Position numbers and translations under genes: made by a program
Shown here: positions 1 to 6,245 of the stretch, piece by piece
Layout: each line of letters starts with the position of its first letter
Numbering within the stretch: position 1 is the stretch's first letter
Assembly (NCBI GenBank): GCA_964435235.1
Contig: CAYSXZ010000039.1
Coordinates: forward strand, 1 to 13,704
Direction: 5' to 3'
DNA: 13,704 bases
DNA from: JAVZJR01 sp964435235
GTDB lineage: Archaea; Micrarchaeota; Micrarchaeia; Anstonellales; Bilamarchaeaceae
Notes under the pieces: generated by a model
The model's input: only the letters and a program-made list of their open reading frames with translations
What the model was told of the DNA's origin: nothing
Databases searched by the model: none

Positions 1-908
1 GTGGTCAGATAGCAAAGACTGCGCTCGTTTCTGACGCCGCATTAAGCTATTTGAGATCATTTGAAATGCTCGCCCCTCTTCACAACCCTCACAACATAAC
101 TGGCATAAAGATTACAAAAAAGCTTATGCCGCATGTTCCGCAGGTGATGGTGTTTGACACAGCATTTCATCAAACAATGCCGCGAAAGGCTTACATGTAT
201 GGCCTTCCGTATTATTTTTTTGACAAATATGCGATAAGAAGATACGGTTTTCACGGAACATCTCATGCATATGTCTCCAGAAGGGCAGCGGACATTCTAA
301 AAAAGAAAAATCCGAATTTGATAACCTGTCATCTAGGAGCAGGTTCGAGCATAACAGCAGTTAAGAATGGAAAATCTGTCGACACGAGCATGGGAATGAC
401 CCCGCTTGAAGGAGTTATGATGGGCACAAGAACAGGTGATATAGATCCAACAATCCTTCAATATCTTGTAAAGAAATACGGTTTTGATTACGATGAGCTT
501 TTCGACATTATGAATAACAAGAGCGGCCTTCTTGGAATCTCTGGGGTGAGCAAGGATGTGCGCATAATAGAGGGAAAAGCAAGAAAGGGAGATGAAAGAT
601 GCAAGCTCGCTCTAGAGATGTTCTGCTACAGGATTGCAAAGTATATAGGCGCATACGCAGTTGCACTTGGAAGTGTGGATGCAATAGTCTTTACTGGTGG
701 AATAGGTGAAAATGCAGTATCCGTGCGAGAGGAAATCTGCTCTTATTTAGGGATACTGGGGGTCAAACTTGACAAGAGAAAAAATAGGCTCGTAATAAAG
801 AAGGAAGGGAAGATAAGCGCGGAAGGTTCGAAAATAAAGGTTCTAGTTATTCCAACAAACGAGGAGCTTGCGATAGCTCAAGAAGCGGCAGAAGCGGTGA
901 AAAAATAA
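1..908 (+). CDS. ackA: Acetate kinase, 5'-truncated by the window edge
   Basis: Acetate kinase interconverts acetate plus ATP with acetyl phosphate plus ADP in the cytoplasm. The reading frame is open from base 3 to the TAA at 906-908, so the TTG at 51 is internal and the true start lies upstream; about 300 of the usual 400 residues are present. Visible family blocks, in order: LAPLHNP, FDTAFHQTMP (catalytic Asp region), RRYGFHGTSH, HLGAGSS (phosphate binding), GTRTGDIDP (active-site Arg), FTGGIGEN, and a C-terminal TNEELAIAQEA with the expected Mg-binding Glu. All the motifs look intact. The holo-ACP synthase ATG follows the stop with no gap, which indicates one transcript and probable translational coupling. 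Acetate kinase is known from Methanosarcina but uncommon in archaea, most of which use ADP-forming acetyl-CoA synthetase. The identification is secure; the direction of flux is not known. Confidence 0.96.
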   Translation, partial: GQIAKTALVSDAALSYLRSFEMLAPLHNPHNITGIKITKKLMPHVPQVMVFDTAFHQTMPRKAYMYGLPYYFFDKYAIRRYGFHGTSHAYVSRRAADILKKKNPNLITCHLGAGSSITAVKNGKSVDTSMGMTPLEGVMMGTRTGDIDPTILQYLVKKYGFDYDELFDIMNNKSGLLGISGVSKDVRIIEGKARKGDERCKLALEMFCYRIAKYIGAYAVALGSVDAIVFTGGIGENAVSVREEICSYLGILGVKLDKRKNRLVIKKEGKISAEGSKIKVLVIPTNEELAIAQEAAEAVKK

Positions 909-1277
909 ATGGATGTCGTTGGTTTGGGGATTGATATAGTAGATATTCGAAAGATGAAGAAGGCGATTTCTGGAAAGATAGGAAAGCGCCTTGTTGAAAA
1001 CACATTCACAAAGAATGAGAGAGAATGCGCTGGAAAAAACATTGCAAAGCTTGCAACAAACTTTGCAGCAAAGGAGGCTGTTTATAAGGCATTTAAAACC
1101 GGATGGATAGAGGGAAGGGACGTGGAAGTCCTCCGTGATAGAGAGACAGGTGCACCGCTGATAAAGTTGCATGGTGAAATAGAAAGAATTGCAAAAAAGA
1201 GAAAGATAAAAAAAGTGCTCGTTAGTCTATCGTTCACTAATGATTATGCAGTTGCTGCGGCGATTCTTATTTCTTGA
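909..1277 (+). CDS. acpS: Holo-[acyl-carrier-protein] synthase (4'-phosphopantetheinyl transferase)
   Basis: This 122-residue protein has the size of bacterial AcpS, which transfers 4'-phosphopantetheine from CoA to the conserved serine of acyl carrier protein. The N-terminal GLGIDIVDI (Asp9) and the NFAAKEAVYKAF block (Glu56) supply the usual Mg-binding acidic residues. The C-terminal strand reads SLSFTNDYAVAAAIL; bacterial enzymes usually have SISHS/T here, so a normally conserved His is Phe. The ATG directly follows the ackA stop, and a GGTGA Shine-Dalgarno lies inside the ackA end about 8 nt upstream. The last 11 bp overlap the converging acp gene, the likely substrate. AcpS is rare in archaea, so the pairing with acp is meaningful. 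The family call is strong; activity with the altered motif is inferred. Confidence 0.93.
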   Translation: MDVVGLGIDIVDIRKMKKAISGKIGKRLVENTFTKNERECAGKNIAKLATNFAAKEAVYKAFKTGWIEGRDVEVLRDRETGAPLIKLHGEIERIAKKRKIKKVLVSLSFTNDYAVAAAILIS

Positions 1278-1521
1278 ACCTCTTCGTCTTTTCGTACATA
1301 TAGTCTATTGCCTGCTTTAGGGTTTTGTTCTGTCTTACATCCTTTTGCGGGATTCTTAAGCCAAACTCCAGTTCAAGTGCTGCGAGTAGCTCGACTATGT
1401 CCATGGATTTTGCATGAAGGTCATCTACAAAGCTCGTCTTATCGGTTAGCTTGCTCTCACTGACGTGAAAGACGTCTGCAACGACCCTCTTCACTTTCTT
1501 TTCCACTTCCTTCCTGTCCAT
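1267..1521 (-). CDS. acpP: Acyl carrier protein
   Basis: This 84-residue protein has the acidic four-helix pattern of acyl carrier proteins. The attachment site is Ser39 in the segment HAKSMDIVELLAALELEFG, where the common motif is (A/D)DSLD-(L/I)VEL. The residue before Ser is Lys rather than the usual Asp, but Ser, the following hydrophobic residue, Asp41 and the helix II Glu residues are kept. Start choice: ATG at 1521 with AAGTGA upstream, which overlaps the stop of the DUF35 gene; only 3 nt separate the two genes. It is the last gene of the thiolase-DUF35-acp operon and overlaps acpS tail to tail. In the cell it would carry acyl or ketoacyl groups as thioesters. Which pathway it serves (fatty acid, modified lipid, lipoate-like or polyketide-like) cannot be told from the window. 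Confidence 0.9.
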   Translation of the reverse strand: MDRKEVEKKVKRVVADVFHVSESKLTDKTSFVDDLHAKSMDIVELLAALELEFGLRIPQKDVRQNKTLKQAIDYMYEKTKRFKK

Positions 1522-1524
1522 AGC

Positions 1525-1929
1525 TCACTTCACTACCCTGAATACGACGATATTCATTCCAGCCATTTTCTTTACTTTTGCCTTCACAGGCATAGGAAGT
1601 TTCTTGTTCTGCTCCTCTATCGCTTCAACGCTCTTAACATCCACACCTTCGATTTGTGTAAAGAAGAAAGGCCCTTCCTTCAATTCTACTACGCCATAGG
1701 CATAGGGGTGGTACTTTGCGAATTTCATGGGTGGCAGATTTCCGCTTGAGAAGAAATGTAGTGTTCCATCACCGCTTATCTGTTCCATTTCCATGTTGTG
1801 TGCACCGCATGCTTCACAGCCCGCCTTAGGTGGGAATGCAAAGTGCCCGCACTTTTTGCATCTTGAGCCGTAAATCTTTCCTTTTGCTAAAGATTTGTAG
1901 AAATTTACAACAATGCTTTCTGGCATCAT
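1525..1929 (-). CDS. DUF35 zinc-ribbon/OB-fold protein, thiolase partner
   Basis: A protein of about 134 residues with an N-terminal rubredoxin-like zinc ribbon (two CxxC pairs at about residues 24/27 and 38/41, in GSRCKKCG and GCEACG) followed by an OB-fold with the family pattern of a GDGTL-like strand and a C-terminal FRVV strand. DUF35 proteins bind thiolases and, in the archaeal mevalonate route, tether thiolase to HMG-CoA synthase and help channel acetoacetyl-CoA. The frame could open at a GTG at 1935, which overlaps the thiolase stop, but the thiolase end itself carries GAGGTGAT, a good Shine-Dalgarno for ATG 1929 or ATG 1926, so I start at 1929. It sits between the thiolase and acp genes with almost no spacing. 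No HMG-CoA synthase is in the window. The family is certain; the channelling role is inferred from relatives. Confidence 0.93.
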   Translation of the reverse strand: MMPESIVVNFYKSLAKGKIYGSRCKKCGHFAFPPKAGCEACGAHNMEMEQISGDGTLHFFSSGNLPPMKFAKYHPYAYGVVELKEGPFFFTQIEGVDVKSVEAIEEQNKKLPMPVKAKVKKMAGMNIVVFRVVK

Positions 1930-1931
1930 TA

Positions 1932-3212
1932 TCACCTCTTAAGAACAGTAACAGCAGAATGCATGCCGTATCCATGGTTGTGAACCACAGCGACCTCTGG
2001 TATATCCTTTATCTGCCTTCCTTCTGCCTCTCCCCTCATCTGTTTTACTGCTTCATATATTTCAGCTCCTGCAGATGCTGCGAAGGCATGCCCCTTTCCG
2101 TGTCTTCCTCCAGATGTGTTCATTGGTTTGTCACCAGTATAAAGCGTTCTTCCTTCAAGAACAGCCTTCCACGCTTCGCCCTTCTTGAAATATCCGCAAA
2201 TCTCAGATTCTATAAGATGATATATCTGCATACAGTCATGGACGCTAAGGTAATCAATATCATCGCTGGTTATTCCAGCCATCTTCATCGCAGTTTCAAA
2301 TGCTGTTTTATCAATCACCCAGTTTGTCGGGTCCTTTCCATACCAAGGATAGTTGCTCGAACTCCAATGGAACCCTTCTATCTTTATCAGTTCTTTTTTG
2401 CAGAATTTTTTCGCCTCGCTTTCAGAGCTTATTATGTATGCCGAAGCCCCATCCACTGTGTTCAATGCGCTCTTTACCCTCGTAGGCCATGCCAAGAATG
2501 GGTTCTTTCTGCTCTTCCAGAATTCAAACGAATCCTTGAATCCCGCTTTCTTCGCTTCCTCTTCAAGTGTTGTTTCGATAAATGCCTTTGGATTCTTTGC
2601 GGAATGAGTTCTTATTGTTTTGTGGATTGCATACATAACCTCATCCATTTTATCCATCGGTATTCCGTATTTCTTTGCATATCCCAGTATTGGCAGTCCG
2701 CCATAGGCGGTTGCAATGTCGTATGAGTGATGATAGGCATAGGCCTGATCAATTCCGAAGTCTGTCCAATACCAAAGTGTTGTTGGATCGAGCGGTTTTC
2801 TCTTTGTTGGGTCATCCGTTGCCTCTGAAGACAATATTTCTGCTCCTACAACGAGCACATTCCTGAATTTGCCCGAAGCGACGCCCATTGCAGCAAGCCC
2901 AACACCAGTATTTGTTGTCGAGCATGCAGTTGCGAAATGAATTCCTGGCTTCAGGTGCAACCCAAGCCAATCGGCCATTTGCGTATGATGCGAGTATAAA
3001 TGCGATATGTGACTCATCATACTACCTATGTAAAATGCATCGATGTCCTTCGGATCTATCCCCGCATCATCCATTGCCTCAAAAGCAGCCTCGCACGCAA
3101 GTTCATAGAAAGTCAACCCCTTAATTTCAGGAGTCGTAAGAACACTTCCGAACTTGGTGCACCCAACACCCGTAATAACGGGCTTTTCCTTCAACATCCC
3201 CTCATACGCCAT
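1932..3212 (-). CDS. Thiolase-superfamily enzyme (acetyl-CoA C-acetyltransferase / SCP2-thiolase-like)
   Basis: Thiolase-fold protein of about 426 residues. The N-terminus PVITGVGCTKFG is the first beta strand of archaeal thiolases; the nucleophilic Cys lies in HFATACSTTNTG (about residue 97), and the C-terminal NTSGGRHGKGHAFAASAG supplies the GGxxxxGH His. The second Cys of classical biosynthetic thiolases is not seen: the last block reads HNHGYGMHSAV, as in SCP2-thiolase-like archaeal members. The frame opens at 3245, but AGGTGAGGAG sits just before ATG 3212, so that start is preferred; ATG 3197 is also possible. An AT-rich TATA-like stretch lies near 3244-3252 and a palindrome further upstream. 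Archaeal homologues condense acetyl-CoA to acetoacetyl-CoA for mevalonate. Here the operon also contains acp, so an acyl-ACP-linked role is a live alternative. Confidence 0.92.
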   Translation of the reverse strand: MAYEGMLKEKPVITGVGCTKFGSVLTTPEIKGLTFYELACEAAFEAMDDAGIDPKDIDAFYIGSMMSHISHLYSHHTQMADWLGLHLKPGIHFATACSTTNTGVGLAAMGVASGKFRNVLVVGAEILSSEATDDPTKRKPLDPTTLWYWTDFGIDQAYAYHHSYDIATAYGGLPILGYAKKYGIPMDKMDEVMYAIHKTIRTHSAKNPKAFIETTLEEEAKKAGFKDSFEFWKSRKNPFLAWPTRVKSALNTVDGASAYIISSESEAKKFCKKELIKIEGFHWSSSNYPWYGKDPTNWVIDKTAFETAMKMAGITSDDIDYLSVHDCMQIYHLIESEICGYFKKGEAWKAVLEGRTLYTGDKPMNTSGGRHGKGHAFAASAGAEIYEAVKQMRGEAEGRQIKDIPEVAVVHNHGYGMHSAVTVLKR

Positions 3213-3270
3213 CTCCTCACCTGGAGTGAGATCGAAAATAAACATTATAATCTTTTCTATGCGTTTGTAT

Positions 3271-3295
3271 GCAAGGGATGTTATAACATCCTTGC
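3271..3295. promoter_or_regulatory. Near-perfect palindrome upstream of the thiolase operon
   Basis: A perfect 16-bp palindrome (GGATGTTATAACATCC) extends to GCAAGG...CCTTGC arms with one bulged G. It covers the last codons and stop of the upstream kinase gene and lies roughly 20 bp upstream of the TATA-like element for the thiolase operon. That position would suit an activator or repressor site; a stem-loop ending the kinase transcript is the alternative, but no T-tract follows on the minus strand. Confidence 0.45.
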
Positions 3296-4273
3296 ATATT
3301 TTTCCATAAGGGTGCAGTATTTCTCTATTCTCCTCTTCGAATCCTCGTTCGGCTTCTCAGCATACTCTATGGCCGCAACCTTCGCCCTCACATTCGCGCG
3401 ATAGCATTTGTAGTAATCTAATAGAAGGAGTAATTTTCTATCACCAGTGAGTTGGATGTACCTTTTAACAAATGCCTTTGAAAGATCCTCCCTTTTATAT
3501 GCATCAAGGTCCATAGCCATAAAGGCAATATCGCTTGCCGTGTCTATATAACGAAACTCTTTATTGAATTCTACGCAGTCGAAGATGCATATCTTCTCCC
3601 CTAAGAATACATTTGCAGCATGAAGATCCCCGTGGCAATCTCTTATCATCCCATCTCTTTGTCTTGTAAGCATCAACAAAATATTTCTCTTAAAAAAATC
3701 ATCGCATTTCTTAAGCGTATAACCAACTACCTTTCCCATCTTGCACGCCTTTTCAATTGTTTCACGATGATTCTTTATGTCATCTATCTGCTCTTTTATA
3801 AGCTCTGGGGAACCATATGTTGGATCGCGTATGACAGTAGCAATTTCATGAAACCTGGCAACGGTTAGGGCTATTTTCTCAACGTCAGCATTTCCGACCT
3901 CGTTTCTCTCTAATAAATGATTCATCCTTCTCTCTTCCGGCATCCTTCTCATCTTTACTGCATATTCTATCGGTACGCCCTCTCCTTCAAAATAATACTT
4001 GCCATCTCGCTCTACTATTGGTACGACCCCTAGATACATCTCCCTGCACAGCCTTTTGTTAAGCCGCACTTCTTCCTCGCAATAAAATTTTCTTTTTTCA
4101 AGAGTTGAAAAATCTAGAAAAGAAAATTTCACTGGTTTTTTTATCTTGTAGACATAGTTTCCGGCTAGATAGATCCAAGAGATATGCGTTTCGATGAAAT
4201 CAACCGTTTTTGTTTCGTATGGGAAGCTTGAGGGATTTTTCAATTTCTTCACTATTTTTTCGTCCATATCCAT
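3281..4273 (-). CDS. APH-like small-molecule kinase, COG2187 type
   Basis: 330 residues with the protein-kinase-like fold of aminoglycoside phosphotransferases. The N-terminal VDFIETHISWIYLAGNYVYKIKKPV (shown here only as a landmark for ETHISW and YKIKKPV, about residues 28-48) and FLDFSTLEKRKFYCEEE are hallmarks of COG2187. The catalytic loop is RDCHGDLHAANVFL (Asp216, Asn221 region), and the metal-binding Asp is in IFDCVEFN (about 232). The substrate of this group is unknown; it is not evidence of antibiotic resistance. In many bacteria the domain is fused to a P-loop kinase, and here the P-loop kinase is a separate gene just upstream. The start is ATG 4273, with TTTAAAAAG about 22 nt upstream, so the message may be leaderless or have a very short leader; ATG 4267 is an alternative. 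Confidence 0.85.
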   Translation of the reverse strand: MDMDEKIVKKLKNPSSFPYETKTVDFIETHISWIYLAGNYVYKIKKPVKFSFLDFSTLEKRKFYCEEEVRLNKRLCREMYLGVVPIVERDGKYYFEGEGVPIEYAVKMRRMPEERRMNHLLERNEVGNADVEKIALTVARFHEIATVIRDPTYGSPELIKEQIDDIKNHRETIEKACKMGKVVGYTLKKCDDFFKRNILLMLTRQRDGMIRDCHGDLHAANVFLGEKICIFDCVEFNKEFRYIDTASDIAFMAMDLDAYKREDLSKAFVKRYIQLTGDRKLLLLLDYYKCYRANVRAKVAAIEYAEKPNEDSKRRIEKYCTLMEKYARML

Positions 4274-4287
4274 CCCTAACTCTAATC

Positions 4288-4300
4288 ATCTTTTTAAACC
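4288..4300 (-). promoter_or_regulatory. TATA-like box for the APH-like kinase gene
   Basis: On the minus strand the stretch reads GGTTTAAAAAGAT, centred about 22 nt before ATG 4273. It suggests that this gene has its own promoter rather than depending only on read-through from the P-loop kinase gene. Confidence 0.4.
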
Positions 4301-4308
4301 TGATATTA

Positions 4309-4803
4309 TTAACACAAATAATTCATAACAAGCCTAACTTGTCTTTCGATCGGTTGCGAGGTATCTACAATTAGATGTTCGTCTTCAATCGGCTCGAATA
4401 TCTCCTTTATTTTCTTATAAACCTCAAAATCAGCTTCGCTCTCGCTCTCGCCCCTTTTCCTTGCAAACATTCGCTCTCTTAATACACTTTCAGGAGTTGT
4501 GCATTCAACTAAAAAAAATTTACTTTTCGTCTTATCAGCTATCGCTCTTGCCTTTTCACGAAGCATTTTTTTATAGAAGGTTGCATCCAGAACAACACTC
4601 CTTCCTCCAGTAATCAATTCTTCTGCTTTTTTAAACATCGCTTTGTATACACCTTCTTTTTCCTTCTCAGAATAAGTCCTTTTCCTTAGTAACATCATGC
4701 GAATTGCATCGCTGCTAATGTGAACGGCAGGAATGTGTTTGGCGACCTCTCTTGCCAGTGTGGTTTTTCCAGTTCCGGGCAGTCCGCATATGATGACAAG
4801 CAT
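4309..4803 (-). CDS. P-loop AAA-type small-molecule kinase, COG0645-like
   Basis: A 164-residue nucleotide kinase-like protein. The Walker A motif GLPGTGKTT is at residues 7-15; a DATF block (about residue 90-100, in VVLDATFYKK) provides the acidic Walker B-type region; and ARKRGESESEADFEVYKKI resembles the lid or substrate loop seen in COG0645 and zeta-toxin-like kinases. This is the size of the C-terminal half of the bacterial APH-kinase/ATPase fusion, and it lies immediately upstream of the COG2187 homologue with 35 nt between them, which supports a joint function. The order along the transcript (P-loop first) is opposite to the usual domain order of the fusions. No Shine-Dalgarno is visible; a TTTAAAATA box about 27 nt before ATG 4803 suggests a leaderless message. 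The substrate is unknown. Confidence 0.85.
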   Translation of the reverse strand: MLVIICGLPGTGKTTLAREVAKHIPAVHISSDAIRMMLLRKRTYSEKEKEGVYKAMFKKAEELITGGRSVVLDATFYKKMLREKARAIADKTKSKFFLVECTTPESVLRERMFARKRGESESEADFEVYKKIKEIFEPIEDEHLIVDTSQPIERQVRLVMNYLC

Positions 4804-4821
4804 ATGGAAGAACGTACAAAT

Positions 4822-4834
4822 GTTTATTTTAAAC
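4822..4834 (-). promoter_or_regulatory. TATA-like box for the P-loop kinase gene
   Basis: The minus strand reads GTTTAAAATAAAC here, centred about 25 nt before ATG 4803, with no Shine-Dalgarno between them. It overlaps the stop codon of the antiporter gene and implies a leaderless transcript. Confidence 0.45.
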
Positions 4835-6139
4835 CTTCTTTTCTTCCTCTTTCTTTTTCAAAAGATGCACAAGGAGTAGCGGCGCAACGAAAGCGGTAAG
4901 CAAAGCCATCGCTGCTAGAATGGAATATTCTAAGGAAGAGAGAGCGCCCTTTGAAAGACCTATTGCTGCTATTATCAACGCCACCTCTCCTCTCGGTGCC
5001 ATACCAACACCGATAACAGCAGCATCCTCAATCGATAATCCTACAGTCATGGACGCAATACCGCACCCAAAAAGCTTTGTCAGGAGTGCGATTAAGGTTA
5101 TAATGAGAACTGGCATCAGGTGAGCAACCAGCGCGTTAACATCAACCATCATGCCAAGCGAAATAAAGAATATAGGCATAAAAATGAGTTCGAGGCCGTA
5201 GGTTTTTTCTTCAAGCGCTTCATAGTGCCTGCTTCTGTTTAGTATAATGCCGGCAAGGAATGCACCTACTATGGCGGAAAGACCGATAACCTCTGCGACA
5301 TATCCAAAAAAAAGCATAAAGGCAATTGCAATGAGAAATCTCCTCGCGCCCATCTCTTTTCTATCATAATATTGGATAAAGTATTTTCCTATAAGTACAG
5401 CACCTACTACAAATATCAGAGCAGTAAAAAATGTTGCAGCAATATTCAAGAGGACTTCTCCTTCTGCGGAGGTAGTGTTTATCACGATGGAGAGAACCAG
5501 CAAACCAAGTACATCATCTATCACAGCCGAACCTATTATAACATCTGCGAACCTTTTTCCGAGTAGGCCCATCTCTTTAAGTATAGCGACGGTAACACCA
5601 ACGCTTGTTGCTGTCAGCGTGGCACCGACAAACATAGAGTAAACAAAGCTGTTTCCACTCATGGAGGCATAGAGATAGCCGCAGAGAAATGGAAATATAA
5701 CCCCTGCTGTTGCGACTATTACGTTTTCTTTTGAAAATATTCTTTCTATCTTGCTGTGGAGGCCTACCTTAAAAAGAAGCATTACTGCACCGAGTTGGGC
5801 AAAAACTGCTATTACACTCTCGTCTCGTATTACATCTGGAGGATTTGGAGGAAGAGTAAATGGTAGATTCAGAGAAAGTAAAGAACCCCAGAGGATATTC
5901 ATAAAACTTTTACTCATCACCATCCCAAGAAGCATTAGTACTATTACGTTCTGCTGTTTGAGATAAAATACTGCCATCTCTGCAAGCACAGCAAGAAGGA
6001 GGAGAAAAACGATTTCAAAATATATATGCTTCTCTTCTTCCACATAACCAAATATAGATGTTCTTATGACAGAAAATATGAGAAGAATAAAGACAACAAC
6101 TATTGCTAACGCTGCGCTTGAATATATCGCTTTTGTCAT
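4829..6139 (-). CDS. CPA2-family cation/proton antiporter
   Basis: A polytopic membrane protein of about 436 residues with 12-13 predicted hydrophobic helices. It matches the CPA2 (KefB/NapA-like) Na+/H+ or K+/H+ exchanger core: LGAVMLLFKVGLHS, TATSVGVTVAILKE, the paired acidic ion-binding site GSAVIDDVLGLL (Asp-Asp at about 208-209), VGAFLAGIIL, PIFFISLGMMVDV and APRGEVALIIAAIG. The C-terminus stops after the last helix in a Lys/Glu-rich tail, so there is no TrkA-type nucleotide-binding domain. The N-terminus has an extra helix and a proline-rich loop (LPPNPPD) between early helices. The frame can start at TTG 6178 or ATG 6160; GAGGAAGGCAGG before ATG 6139 favours the last. It exports cations using the proton or sodium gradient. 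It is divergent from the gene at 6246. Confidence 0.9.
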   Translation of the reverse strand: MTKAIYSSAALAIVVVFILLIFSVIRTSIFGYVEEEKHIYFEIVFLLLLAVLAEMAVFYLKQQNVIVLMLLGMVMSKSFMNILWGSLLSLNLPFTLPPNPPDVIRDESVIAVFAQLGAVMLLFKVGLHSKIERIFSKENVIVATAGVIFPFLCGYLYASMSGNSFVYSMFVGATLTATSVGVTVAILKEMGLLGKRFADVIIGSAVIDDVLGLLVLSIVINTTSAEGEVLLNIAATFFTALIFVVGAVLIGKYFIQYYDRKEMGARRFLIAIAFMLFFGYVAEVIGLSAIVGAFLAGIILNRSRHYEALEEKTYGLELIFMPIFFISLGMMVDVNALVAHLMPVLIITLIALLTKLFGCGIASMTVGLSIEDAAVIGVGMAPRGEVALIIAAIGLSKGALSSLEYSILAAMALLTAFVAPLLLVHLLKKKEEEKKV

Positions 6140-6203
6140 AGTCCTGCCTTCCTCGACCATAATATCAACTGCTAACAAACGCTAAACTACTAGAATACTA
6201 ATG

Positions 6204-6232
6204 TTAGCATTTTATATTTTATTATATATTGT
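6204..6232. promoter_or_regulatory. AT-rich divergent promoter block (antiporter / MBL hydrolase)
   Basis: A run of TATA-like sequence (for example TTTATATTTT and ATTATATATT) sits between the two divergent genes. It is 20-31 nt before ATG 6246 on the plus strand and about 30 nt before TTG 6178 on the minus strand, so it could serve both genes. This placement is the main reason for starting the hydrolase at 6246 rather than 6201, because the longer frame would translate through the box. Confidence 0.4.
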
Positions 6233-6245
6233 TATGGTGTATCTT

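Noticed and set aside
1830..2726. 298-codon plus-strand open frame
   Set aside because: It lies antisense to the thiolase gene, has Cys/Ser/Phe-rich composition and no recognisable domain; a shadow frame.
3281..4273. Aminoglycoside-resistance phosphotransferase
   Set aside because: Only the fold is shared; ETHISW and FLDFSTLEKR place it in the COG2187 group of unknown substrate.
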